Positions 38,928 to 45,913 of a DNA stretch of 64,000 bases are shown here, one piece after another (within the stretch, counting starts at the first letter, position 1; each line of letters begins with the position of its first letter). Both the position numbers and the translations under genes were made by a program. Under the pieces are notes generated by a model. The model did not search any database and was not told the DNA's origin. It worked only from the letters and a program-made list of their open reading frames with translations. The stretch is taken from the NCBI GenBank assembly GCA_030645355.1, contig JAUSNJ010000143.1, forward strand, positions 1-64,000. The letters are read 5' to 3'. This stretch comes from Rhodoferax sp. GTDB lineage: Bacteria; Pseudomonadota; Gammaproteobacteria; Burkholderiales; Burkholderiaceae_C.

Positions 38928-39647
38928 ATGTCCCCGCCCCACATCCTCCTGCTCGAAGACGACCCGGCCATCGCCAGGACCGTGGTCTATGCCCTGGAGC
39001 GCGCGGGCTTGCGGGTCACACACTGTCTGCTGGTAGCCGATGCCTTGCGCCAGTTGGCGTGCGCGTCGCCCGATGCGCTGGTGCTGGACATAGGCCTGCC
39101 CGATGGTTCGGGGCTGGATGTGTGCCGCCAGGTGCGCGCAAGTGCGCCGCACGCCCACCTGCCGGTGCTGATGCTCAGCGCCCACGGGGAAGAAGTGGAC
39201 CGGGTGGTGGGCCTGGAACTGGGTGCAGATGACTATGTGACCAAGCCCTTCAGTCCGCGCGAACTGGTGGCACGGGTGCGTGGACTGCTGCGCCGTGCGT
39301 CCACCATGGCCGCCTCTCCGGCGGCTCACCATGCCGCTGTTCCTGCTGGGTTCACATTGGATGTGGAAGGTCAGCGCGCCACCTGGCAGGGGCAAACCCT
39401 GGACTTGACCCGCCGTGAGCTGGGCCTGCTGGCCGAGTTGCTGCGCCACCCGGGGCGCATTCGCAGCCGCGAGGCCTTGCTGGGCGCCGTGTGGGGCCAT
39501 GCGTCCGAGAGCACGGACCGCACGGTGGACACCCACATCAAGACCCTGCGCGCCAAGCTGCTGCAGATTACGCCCGCGTTCGATCCCATCACCACGCACC
39601 GGGGCCTGGGCTACGCCATTGTGTCGGATTCGCCCGCGCAGGGTTGA
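38928..39647 (+). CDS. creB: CreB-type OmpR-family response regulator
   Basis: 239 aa. Receiver domain (about 5-120) with the acidic pocket EDD, phospho-acceptor Asp in LVLDIGLPDG and Lys in DDYVTKPFSPREL; C-terminal winged helix (about 140-235) with RTVDTHIKTLRAKL. Assignment to CreB rests on the partner sensor, the downstream creD and the cre-tag sequences upstream of creD. Three nt separate it from creC. Confidence 0.88.
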   Translation: MSPPHILLLEDDPAIARTVVYALERAGLRVTHCLLVADALRQLACASPDALVLDIGLPDGSGLDVCRQVRASAPHAHLPVLMLSAHGEEVDRVVGLELGADDYVTKPFSPRELVARVRGLLRRASTMAASPAAHHAAVPAGFTLDVEGQRATWQGQTLDLTRRELGLLAELLRHPGRIRSREALLGAVWGHASESTDRTVDTHIKTLRAKLLQITPAFDPITTHRGLGYAIVSDSPAQG

Positions 39648-39650
39648 CGC

Positions 39651-41051
39651 ATGCACCTGGGTATCCGCATCCTGTTCGGGTTCTTCCTGATCACCGGGCT
39701 GGCCGGCTTCTTTGTGCTGCGGATTTTTGTGGCCGAGATCAAACCCAGTGTGCGCGAGGTCATGGAAGACATGATGGTGGACACGGCCAACATCCTGGCC
39801 GAGGTGGCCGCCGATGATTTGCACAACGGCACCATGGCCCAGGGTCGCTTTGCCAAGCAAGTGGGCGCCTATGCGCGCCGCCCCGTCGACGCCCGCATCT
39901 GGGGGCTGGACAAGCAGACCCTGGACTTTCGGGTCTATGTGACCGACGTGCGTGGCACGGTGGTGTTTGACTCCAGCAGCGTGGCCGTGGGCCAGGATTA
40001 TTCGCAGTGGCGCGACGTGGCGCGGACCCTGCGTGGCGAGTACGGAACCCGGGCCACGCGCGAGGTGCAGCAGGATGACCGTACCTCCGTCATGTACGTG
40101 GCGGCTCCGGTCAAGCACGGTGATCAGGTGATTGGCGTGCTGACAGTGGCCAAGCCGGTGTCCACGGTGCAGGCGTTCATCGACCGCGCCGAGCGCAAGA
40201 TGCTGGTCAGCGGCCTGTGGCTGCTGGGCCTGTCGGCGGCGGTGGGCGTGGTCGTCACGCTGTGGGTGGTGCTGAGCATTCGCCGGCTGCGCCGCTACGC
40301 CAACGCCACCGAGGCCGGCAAGAAATTGCCCTTGCCCCGCATCCCCGGCGAGCTGGGCGATTTGGCCCGTGCGATGCAGGCCATGCGCCAGCGGGTGGAA
40401 GGGCGTGACTACATCGAGGGCTATGTGCGCGCCCTGACGCATGAGCTCAAGAGCCCGCTGGCCGCCATCCGCGGCGCGGGTGAGCTGCTGCAGGAGAGCC
40501 TGCCCGAGGCCGACCGCCAGCTGTTTGCCGCCGACGTGCTGGTGCAGACCCGGCGCTTGCAGTCCCTGGTGGACCGCCTGCTCGAACTCAGCAAGCTGGA
40601 GCAACGCCAGGAGCTTGAACAACCCCAAATTGGGTTGTTGTCAGAGTGTTTGGAGTCTCTTCTGGCTCTAGCCCTCGTGGATAGGTCTTCTATAGCTATT
40701 GAATTGCTAGCAAGTTCGCAACCTGCCGTGGTCCGTGTCGAACCCGGTTTGCTGGCCCTGGCGCTGGGCAATCTGCTGGACAACGCGGCCGCCTTTGCGC
40801 CGCCGGGCAGCACCATCACCCTGCAGGCGCAGGGCTCGACCATCGTGGTGCAGGACAGCGGCCCCGGTGTGCCGGACTATGCCTTGCCCAAGCTGGGGCA
40901 AAAATTCTTTTCCACCGTGCGCCCGGACGGCGTGACCAAGGGCTCTGGCCTGGGCCTGGCCATCGTGCAGCAGATCATGGCGATCCACGGTGGCAGCATG
41001 CATGTGGAGAACACCCACCCGGGCTTGCGGGTGGAGTTGCGCTTTCCGTAG
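39651..41051 (+). CDS. creC: CreC sensor histidine kinase
   Basis: 466 aa. TM1 about 5-25, periplasmic sensor about 30-180, TM2 about 185-210, HAMP, H-box YVRALTHELKSPLAAIRGAGELL with His near residue 264, N-box LGNLLDNAA, and GSGLGLAIVQQIM. CreC responds to carbon metabolism in enterics. Oddity: residues about 337-355, between the dimerisation and ATPase domains, are encoded by a copy of the dispersed repeat; the frame is intact and the kinase motifs are all present. Confidence 0.9.
   Translation: MHLGIRILFGFFLITGLAGFFVLRIFVAEIKPSVREVMEDMMVDTANILAEVAADDLHNGTMAQGRFAKQVGAYARRPVDARIWGLDKQTLDFRVYVTDVRGTVVFDSSSVAVGQDYSQWRDVARTLRGEYGTRATREVQQDDRTSVMYVAAPVKHGDQVIGVLTVAKPVSTVQAFIDRAERKMLVSGLWLLGLSAAVGVVVTLWVVLSIRRLRRYANATEAGKKLPLPRIPGELGDLARAMQAMRQRVEGRDYIEGYVRALTHELKSPLAAIRGAGELLQESLPEADRQLFAADVLVQTRRLQSLVDRLLELSKLEQRQELEQPQIGLLSECLESLLALALVDRSSIAIELLASSQPAVVRVEPGLLALALGNLLDNAAAFAPPGSTITLQAQGSTIVVQDSGPGVPDYALPKLGQKFFSTVRPDGVTKGSGLGLAIVQQIMAIHGGSMHVENTHPGLRVELRFP
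40661..40715 (+). repeat. Dispersed 55-bp repeat copy in frame within creC
   Basis: GGCTCTAGCCCTCGTGGATA, then CTATTGAATTGCTAGCAA. Translated without interruption as part of CreC (LALALVDRSSIAIELLAS). Confidence 0.85.
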
Positions 41052-41067
41052 CGTTTATTTTCCAGAC

Positions 41068-41103
41068 TTCACACCCGCTTCACAGACTTCACACCGCCCT
41101 CAC
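41068..41103 (+). promoter_or_regulatory. Tandem cre tags (CreB-binding sites) upstream of creD
   Basis: TTCAC-N6-TTCAC at 41068-41083 is a perfect cre tag. A second copy, TTCAC-N6-CTCAC at 41088-41103, has one mismatch. The two start 20 bp apart (about two helical turns). They sit 45 nt before the creD ATG and after the creC stop, so creD probably has its own CreB-activated promoter. Confidence 0.85.
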
Positions 41104-41147
41104 CGGGGGGGCGCACGCTCAGGACCTTGTTCAACATGGAGGGTCTG

Positions 41148-42509
41148 ATGAAGGAAATCATTTTTGGGAAACTCGGCGGCTTGCTGCTGGTCGCCGCGCT
41201 GCTGCTGATCGGGCTGGGGCAAATCACCGCCCTGGTGCGGGATCGCCAGGTGCAGCACATGAACGCCGTGAGCAGCGTCTCACAAAGCCTGGCGGGCAGC
41301 CAGACCCTGCTTGGCCCACTGGTGCAGATGGCGTGCACGGAGGAGTGGAACGAGGCCGCCAGCATCCAGCAGCGCGCGTTCGCCCGCGTGCTGGCACCCA
41401 GCTCGTTGGTGGTGGTCGGCAACAGCCAGGTCGAGGCGCGCGCGCGCGGGCTGCATGCCACCCAAGTGTTTACGCTGAAGTCGCGCATCACCGCCCAATG
41501 GACGGATCTGAGGGCGCTGGACGGTGGTGGGCGCCTGCATGCAGGCTCCCGGCTGCAGTGCAGCCCGCCCGTGCTGCTGCTGGCCGTGTCGGACGCACGG
41601 GGCATTCGCCAGGCCGATATCAAGGTCAACGGGCAGGCGCTGGCAGTGCAGGCCGGCACCGCACATACCACCTACACCCGTGGCGTGCAGGCCAGCTTGC
41701 CGGTCAGCACGGCCCTGGATGCACCCATGACTGCGGAGATTGTGCTGGAGCTGGTGGGCACCGAGGGCCTGAACGTCGTGCCCTTGGGCAGCGCCACGCA
41801 GATCCAGTTGACGTCCAACTGGGCACACCCCAGCTTCTACGGGCAGTTTCTGCCCTCCGAGCGCACGATCAGTGACAAGGGCTTTGACGCCAGCTGGCGC
41901 GTGTCGGCCCTGGCCAGTTCGGCCCAGCAGGCGGTGTTGAACGGCAGCCAGCTGTGCAACAGCGGCAACGTGCGCACACAGGACTACGACACACCGCAAG
42001 GCACAGCGACGGTGACCAAGGCCTCATGTGTGGAGACCCTGGGCGTGGGCTTCTTCGACCCCATCAACACCTATTCGCTGTCCGACCGCGCCACCAAGTA
42101 CGGGCTGCTGTTCATTGCGCTGACCTTCGTGGCGGTGGGGCTGTTTGAGTTCATGCGTGGGCTGCGGGTGCACCCCATCCAGTATTTCCTGGTCGGTGCT
42201 GCCATCAGCATTTTCTTTTTGCTGCTGGTCAGCCTGTCCGAGCATCTGGCCTTTGGCGTGGCCTATGCCACGGCGGCCAGCGCCTGCGTGGCCTTGCTGG
42301 GCTATTACGCCAGCCACATGCTGCACAGCTGGAAACGCGGCCTGCCATTTGCCAGTGGCATTGCAGCCTTGTATGGGCTGCTGTACGTGCTGCTGCAGCT
42401 GGAGCAGACCGCGATGGTGGTGGGCGCGATTGCCCTGTTCATCGTGTTGGGAGTCGTGATGGCGCTGACACGCAAGGTGGACTGGTACGCGCGGTTGCAG
42501 ATGGTCTGA
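41148..42509 (+). CDS. creD: CreD inner-membrane protein
   Basis: 453 aa. One N-terminal membrane helix, a large periplasmic domain with FLPSERTISDKGFDASWRVS, and a cluster of C-terminal membrane helices (about 320-450) with FDPINTYSLSDRATKYGLLFIALTF, the CreD signature. ATG at 41148 is chosen for GGAGGG 5 nt upstream. Function is poorly known; in E. coli and Aeromonas, CreD is the main CreBC target and marks envelope/beta-lactam stress. Confidence 0.93.
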   Translation: MKEIIFGKLGGLLLVAALLLIGLGQITALVRDRQVQHMNAVSSVSQSLAGSQTLLGPLVQMACTEEWNEAASIQQRAFARVLAPSSLVVVGNSQVEARARGLHATQVFTLKSRITAQWTDLRALDGGGRLHAGSRLQCSPPVLLLAVSDARGIRQADIKVNGQALAVQAGTAHTTYTRGVQASLPVSTALDAPMTAEIVLELVGTEGLNVVPLGSATQIQLTSNWAHPSFYGQFLPSERTISDKGFDASWRVSALASSAQQAVLNGSQLCNSGNVRTQDYDTPQGTATVTKASCVETLGVGFFDPINTYSLSDRATKYGLLFIALTFVAVGLFEFMRGLRVHPIQYFLVGAAISIFFLLLVSLSEHLAFGVAYATAASACVALLGYYASHMLHSWKRGLPFASGIAALYGLLYVLLQLEQTAMVVGAIALFIVLGVVMALTRKVDWYARLQMV

Positions 42510-42583
42510 GGCCCGTCTCCTGGTGCGAACTGGCTGTCACCTGCGTTCTGACAGGTGGCAGCCGCCACGCAGACAATGTCTGC

Positions 42584-43885
42584 ATGGACTTTGCACACTC
42601 CCCCCGGGCGCAAGACCTGCGCCAGCGTCTTGAAGCCTTTCTGCAGCGTTATGTGTTGCCATACAACGCGGCCTGGCACGCGTCGGTGCAAGCGGGTGTC
42701 TACCCGCCGCCGTTTTTGGAGGACCTGAAGGCCCTGGCGCGTGAAGAAGGCTTGTGGAATTTGTTCCTGCCCACGCTGCGCGCGGACGAACCGGGAACCC
42801 CTCTCTCCAACCTGGACTACGCCCCGCTGGCGGAAATGATGGGCCGCCTGCACTGGGCGCCCGAGGTCTTTAACTGCAGCGCCCCCGACACCGGCAACAT
42901 GGAGCTGCTGCACCGCTTTGCCAATGCGCAGCAACGCACGCAGTGGCTGGAGCCACTATTGAACGGTGACATCCGCTCAGCCTTTGCGATGTCGGAGCCT
43001 GACGTGGCCTCCAGCGACCCCACCAATTTACAGACCACGGTGCGCCGCGACGGCGACCAGCTGGTGCTCAACGGCCGCAAGTGGTTCATCACCGGCGTGG
43101 CCCATCCGCAGTGCAAGCTGCTGATCGTCATGTGCCGCAACGCAGCGGACGGGGACGATACAGCGGATGCCAGTGCCCACCACCAGCACAGCATGGTGCT
43201 GGTCCCCCTGGACACCCCCGGCGTGCAGGTGGTGCGCAATATTGCCGTGGTGCACCACCAGTCGCCCGAAGGCCATTGCGAAATCGTGCTGCGCGATGTG
43301 CGCGTCAGCGCCGACCATTTGCTGGGCGCATGGGGCGAAGGTTTTGCGATGGCGCAGGCGCGCCTGGGGCCGGGGCGCGTGCACCACTGCATGCGCGCCA
43401 TTGGCCAGTGCGAGCTGGCGCTGGAATTGGCCACCGAGCGCACGCTGGAGCGCCAGGCCTTTGGCAAATATCTGTCGGACTTCTCCAACGTGCAGGACTG
43501 GATCGCCGAGTCGCGCATGGAGATTGACCAGGCCCGCTTGCTGGTGCTGCAGGTGGCGTGGATGCTGGATCAGCAACCCGGTGTGGTGGAGCCCGCCGCG
43601 CTGCGCGCCCAGGTCGCCGCCATCAAGGTGGTGGCCGCACGCCTGCAGTCCCGCGTGGTGGATCGCGCCATGCAGGTCTTTGGCGCCATGGGCTTGTCGC
43701 CCGACACACCACTGGCCTTCTTCTGGACCTGGGGCCGGGCACTGCATCTGATGGATGGGCCGGATGAGGTGCACCTGCGCACCGTGGCACGGCATGAACT
43801 GGCGCAGGGGCGGGCGCGCGCTGGATCGACTGCGGCGTATTTCACGACGCCGGAGCAGATGCAGGCGTTGCCGCGGATTCGGTAG
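42584..43885 (+). CDS. Acyl-CoA dehydrogenase family flavoenzyme
   Basis: 433 aa, similar in size to the ACAD10/11-like bacterial branch. FAMSEPDVASSDPTNLQTTV and LNGRKWFITGVAHP form the FAD/substrate region; RQAFGKYLSDFSNVQDWIAE and AMQVFGAMGLSPDTPLAFFWTWGRAL are the C-terminal motifs. Oxidises an acyl-CoA, passing electrons to ETF. Chain-length specificity is not readable. The accessory island starts 27 nt after its stop. Confidence 0.88.
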   Translation: MDFAHSPRAQDLRQRLEAFLQRYVLPYNAAWHASVQAGVYPPPFLEDLKALAREEGLWNLFLPTLRADEPGTPLSNLDYAPLAEMMGRLHWAPEVFNCSAPDTGNMELLHRFANAQQRTQWLEPLLNGDIRSAFAMSEPDVASSDPTNLQTTVRRDGDQLVLNGRKWFITGVAHPQCKLLIVMCRNAADGDDTADASAHHQHSMVLVPLDTPGVQVVRNIAVVHHQSPEGHCEIVLRDVRVSADHLLGAWGEGFAMAQARLGPGRVHHCMRAIGQCELALELATERTLERQAFGKYLSDFSNVQDWIAESRMEIDQARLLVLQVAWMLDQQPGVVEPAALRAQVAAIKVVAARLQSRVVDRAMQVFGAMGLSPDTPLAFFWTWGRALHLMDGPDEVHLRTVARHELAQGRARAGSTAAYFTTPEQMQALPRIR

Positions 43886-43912
43886 AGAGCAGCTTATGCC
43901 TGCATGTGTGGG

Positions 43913-44062
43913 GGCTGGCGGATCGGGTATTCGTTCTCTGGCCCACGCTCGCCGTCTTGCATGCTTGGATTGCCCGCTTTGGTCCGTTTACGCGTTGGTG
44001 GGCGTGCCGACTCTGTGGCAACGTCGAATGGGGCCGACGCCCGAATACCCAATCCACCAGCC
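43913..44062 (+). mobile_element. 150-bp MITE-like element, copy A
   Basis: Ends 43913-43933 and 44042-44062 are 21-bp inverted repeats matching at 19 positions. The interior starts TTCTCTGGCCCACGCTCGC, identical over 19 bp to copy B (45742-45891, opposite orientation), and both share AATGGGGCCGACG near the other end. No transposase is encoded. No clear target duplication flanks this copy. Open frames through it give similar peptides in both copies (LWPTLA, WGRR), which may be chance conservation. Confidence 0.75.
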
Positions 44063-44166
44063 TGCCAGAATACGGGTATACGTTTAACAAACTGTGGAAC
44101 CAGCGCAAGCAAGGCTGCGAGCCACTTTCTGGGGATTTTGATGGTCAACTTATGGAGCAGCGCTCA

Positions 44167-44508
44167 ATGAACATCCGTCGCACGCCCCAGCAGAAGAAGG
44201 CGCTCAGTCTTGAGCGAGACCGACGAAACGCCTATGGCGAAAGAGGTGCGAACTCCCGCTTCGCGATCGCCCGGCACAAGGCAAAGGACTTGCGGCGCAT
44301 CCGTCGCATGGAAAATGCGCCTCTTGGTTCACGCACGCTCGTCCCGGCAGAAGACGACCTCGCCGAGGCACAGTTGCGCGCAGTTGCTCATCCGCCGCGC
44401 TCTTGGAAGAAGTCGCCAGATAGGCCGTTGGCGGAGAATGTCGAGAGAAAGCTGGTTCGCCGGGCTGCTATCGCCGAAGCAGGCGGAAGGAGGCGCGCTC
44501 GTGGATAA
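44167..44508 (+). CDS. Small basic hypothetical protein, cassette ORF 1
   Basis: 113 aa, very rich in Arg/Lys: MNIRRTPQQKKALSLERDRR, then NAYGERGANSRFAIARHKAK. It recalls (from memory only) small proteins found in integron cassettes that share KKALS-x-x-DRRN-x-YGE. An ATG at 44152 is also possible; longer upstream extension runs through copy A. The TAA stop (44506-44508) lies inside the R''-like end of the following attC-like site. Function unknown. Confidence 0.6.
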   Translation: MNIRRTPQQKKALSLERDRRNAYGERGANSRFAIARHKAKDLRRIRRMENAPLGSRTLVPAEDDLAEAQLRAVAHPPRSWKKSPDRPLAENVERKLVRRAAIAEAGGRRRARG

Positions 44509-44589
44509 CACTTCAATCGACATGGACCCACAACAGCAGGAGGCGGCTTCGCGGCAAGTGTTGGTGGTCCGGTCATTTTTACGTTAAGG
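44503..44589 (+). other. attC-like recombination site 1
   Basis: 87 bp. Left core GGATAAC (44503-44509), right core GTTAAGG (44583-44589). Between them 44522-44534 and 44560-44576 pair with a few bulges (ATG-GACC-CACAAC versus GTTGGTGGTCCGGTCAT), and the centre has GGCGGCTTCGCGGC. This is the organisation of a cassette attC: AAC...imperfect palindrome...GTT. Core bases deviate from RYYYAAC/GTTRRRY. Confidence 0.5.
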
Positions 44590-44602
44590 CTTACCGAACC
44601 AA

Positions 44603-45022
44603 ATGCTTATGGCACTCAAACGTCGTATTGCGGATGGCTTCTTGGTCGCGGCCGATGTCGCTGGCGTTGCGCTGTCTGGATCGGGCGCTGTCGTTGTCGC
44701 TGTTCTCGGCAAGTTCATGCTGGCGGTCGTTCTCGGCGCCATTGCATTGGGGTTCTTCCTGCGGCTGACTGGCCGGCGACGCGGACAAGTCGTAGTTTCG
44801 CCTCGCACGCCAGCGTGGAGTCGCGCCGTTTCGGCGGGATTGGCTGCCGTGGAGGTTGCCTTGCTCGTCGAGGCCACGAATTTCCCTGTGCGCTTCGATC
44901 AAGCGGGCTTTGAGCCGTGGCATTGGATCCTTGTCCTTGTGGCACTTTCGGTCACTTATCCGCTCAATCTGCGGGTGATGGGCCGCCTCATTCGGAGGCG
45001 TCATGTCACATCGCAGCCTTAG
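44603..45022 (+). CDS. Hypothetical integral membrane protein, cassette ORF 2
   Basis: 139 aa, four probable membrane segments (about 12-32, 33-52, 72-90, 107-125) with RRRG and terminal RRRH clusters on the cytoplasmic side. Begins 14 nt after the GTT of attC-like site 1; its TAG stop lies at the start of site 2. No family recognised. ATG at 44609 is an alternative start. Confidence 0.6.
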   Translation: MLMALKRRIADGFLVAADVAGVALSGSGAVVVAVLGKFMLAVVLGAIALGFFLRLTGRRRGQVVVSPRTPAWSRAVSAGLAAVEVALLVEATNFPVRFDQAGFEPWHWILVLVALSVTYPLNLRVMGRLIRRRHVTSQP

Positions 45023-45118
45023 CTGGTTTGTCGAATGGGCCCACAACGGCGGCCAGTTTGGTCGCCATTCTTCAATGCTGAGTGTGCCGTCGCGGCCCAT
45101 TCACGGTCGACGTTAGAA
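45016..45118 (+). other. attC-like recombination site 2
   Basis: About 103 bp. Right core GTTAGAA (45112-45118) is close to GTTRRRY. The left core is degenerate (CCTTAGC). Outer stem: 45030-45041 GTCGAATGGGCC pairs with 45094-45111 GGCCCATTCACGGTCGAC with extrahelical bases. Inner stem: GGCGGCC...GGTCGCC. The next ORF starts with ATG at 45121, 2 nt after the site. Confidence 0.5.
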
Positions 45119-45120
45119 GC

Positions 45121-45486
45121 ATGCGGAAGCACGTTCATGTTGTTCGTCTTGCTGGAGTCTCGTTGAAGGGCGTGCTCTTGCTTGGCTTGCTACTTGGCAT
45201 CCTGGAAACGAGCAGTTTGGCGCCTCACGCCTGGGTTGGAAGGGTTCAACCGTTTGGGAGTTTTCCATCCCTCGAATTTTTCATTGCTTCAGTTCCGGTG
45301 GCGGCATTGATCGTCTCGATAATGCTAGTTTCAATGTGGCTTGCATTTGCGTTGTGGTCACTCATACTTGTGCGGTGGGTGCCTATAAAGACGCAACGGG
45401 CTCTGGTGCGGAGAGTTCTGTTACATGGGGCTGCTGCGAAGCATGGTTTATGGATACTTGGTCATGCGCCGTGGCGAAGCCTCTAA
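45121..45486 (+). CDS. Hypothetical membrane protein, cassette ORF 3
   Basis: 121 aa with two to three hydrophobic segments (about 16-36, 52-85) and a basic tail. No family recognised. ATG lies 2 nt after the GTTAGAA of site 2, and the TAA stop sits within CTCTAAC of site 3. Both are typical cassette geometry. GC content looks lower than in the neighbouring housekeeping genes. Confidence 0.6.
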   Translation: MRKHVHVVRLAGVSLKGVLLLGLLLGILETSSLAPHAWVGRVQPFGSFPSLEFFIASVPVAALIVSIMLVSMWLAFALWSLILVRWVPIKTQRALVRRVLLHGAAAKHGLWILGHAPWRSL

Positions 45487-45535
45487 CAGGGCATTCCATC
45501 CGACCGCTTACGGCGGCTGAATTCCAACGTAACAA
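45481..45535 (+). other. attC-like recombination site 3 (right core degenerate)
   Basis: CTCTAACA (45481-45488) resembles the classical attC left core. The following GCATTCCATCCGACCGC and GGCGGCTGAATTCC are partly complementary around CTTACGG, much like the short aadA-type attC layout. The right core reads GTAACAA instead of GTTRRRY, so the site may be inactive. Confidence 0.4.
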
Positions 45536-45589
45536 CTGCTCGGGATAGCCGCGAAAGTCGCCTCTCTGCCATCAGCGGAACTTGGACCT

Positions 45590-45648
45590 GTCCTAAGCGC
45601 CTTCACCTCCCAAGGCGGGCGGTTGGGCTTGCGGGCGCAGCGTTGGGG
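45590..45648 (+). other. attC-like recombination site 4
   Basis: GTCCTAAGC (45590-45598) and GCGTTGGGG (right core GTTGGGG, 45642-45648), with GCGCC...CCCAA pairing to TTGGG...GGCGC between them. No ORF fits between sites 3 and 4 (45536-45589), so this would be an ORF-less or decayed cassette. Confidence 0.4.
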
Positions 45649-45664
45649 AGAGAGAGACTATAAG

Positions 45665-45720
45665 CAAAACGGGCCGCTAGCCCTCGTGGAATATGCCTAT
45701 GCAGCTATGTATTTTGCAGC
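45665..45720 (+). repeat. Dispersed 55-bp repeat copy beside the cassette island
   Basis: GGGCCGCTAGCCCTCGTGGA, ATATGCCTATGCAGCTATG. It lies between attC-like site 4 and MITE-like copy B. Confidence 0.85.
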
Positions 45721-45741
45721 GCTCAACGCCACACACCGCCA

Positions 45742-45891
45742 GGTCGGTGGGCCGGGTGTCCCTACGTCGGCCCCATTTGCGGTCGCCACAGAACAGGCGA
45801 ACCAACCACAGTGTTAACGCAGTAACTGAATAGAACCGAAAACAGCCGCCCGCGAGCGTGGGCCAGAGAAGGGGCACCCGGCCCACCGGCC
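45742..45891 (-). mobile_element. 150-bp MITE-like element, copy B (inverted relative to A)
   Basis: Ends 45742-45762 and 45871-45891 are 21-bp inverted repeats (19/21). Interior matches copy A on the opposite strand. A 6-bp direct repeat CCGCCA abuts both ends (45736-45741 and 45892-45897), as expected of a target-site duplication. Same length as copy A (150 bp). It lies 22 nt from the chemoreceptor stop codon. Confidence 0.78.
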
Positions 45892-45913
45892 CCGCCAAAC
45901 CCGCCCCGCAAGA

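Noticed and set aside
43906-44166. Open frame through MITE copy A extending cassette ORF 1 upstream
   Set aside because: A similar peptide appears on the other strand through copy B, so the open frame is a property of the element. A start at 44167 (or 44152) is more sensible.
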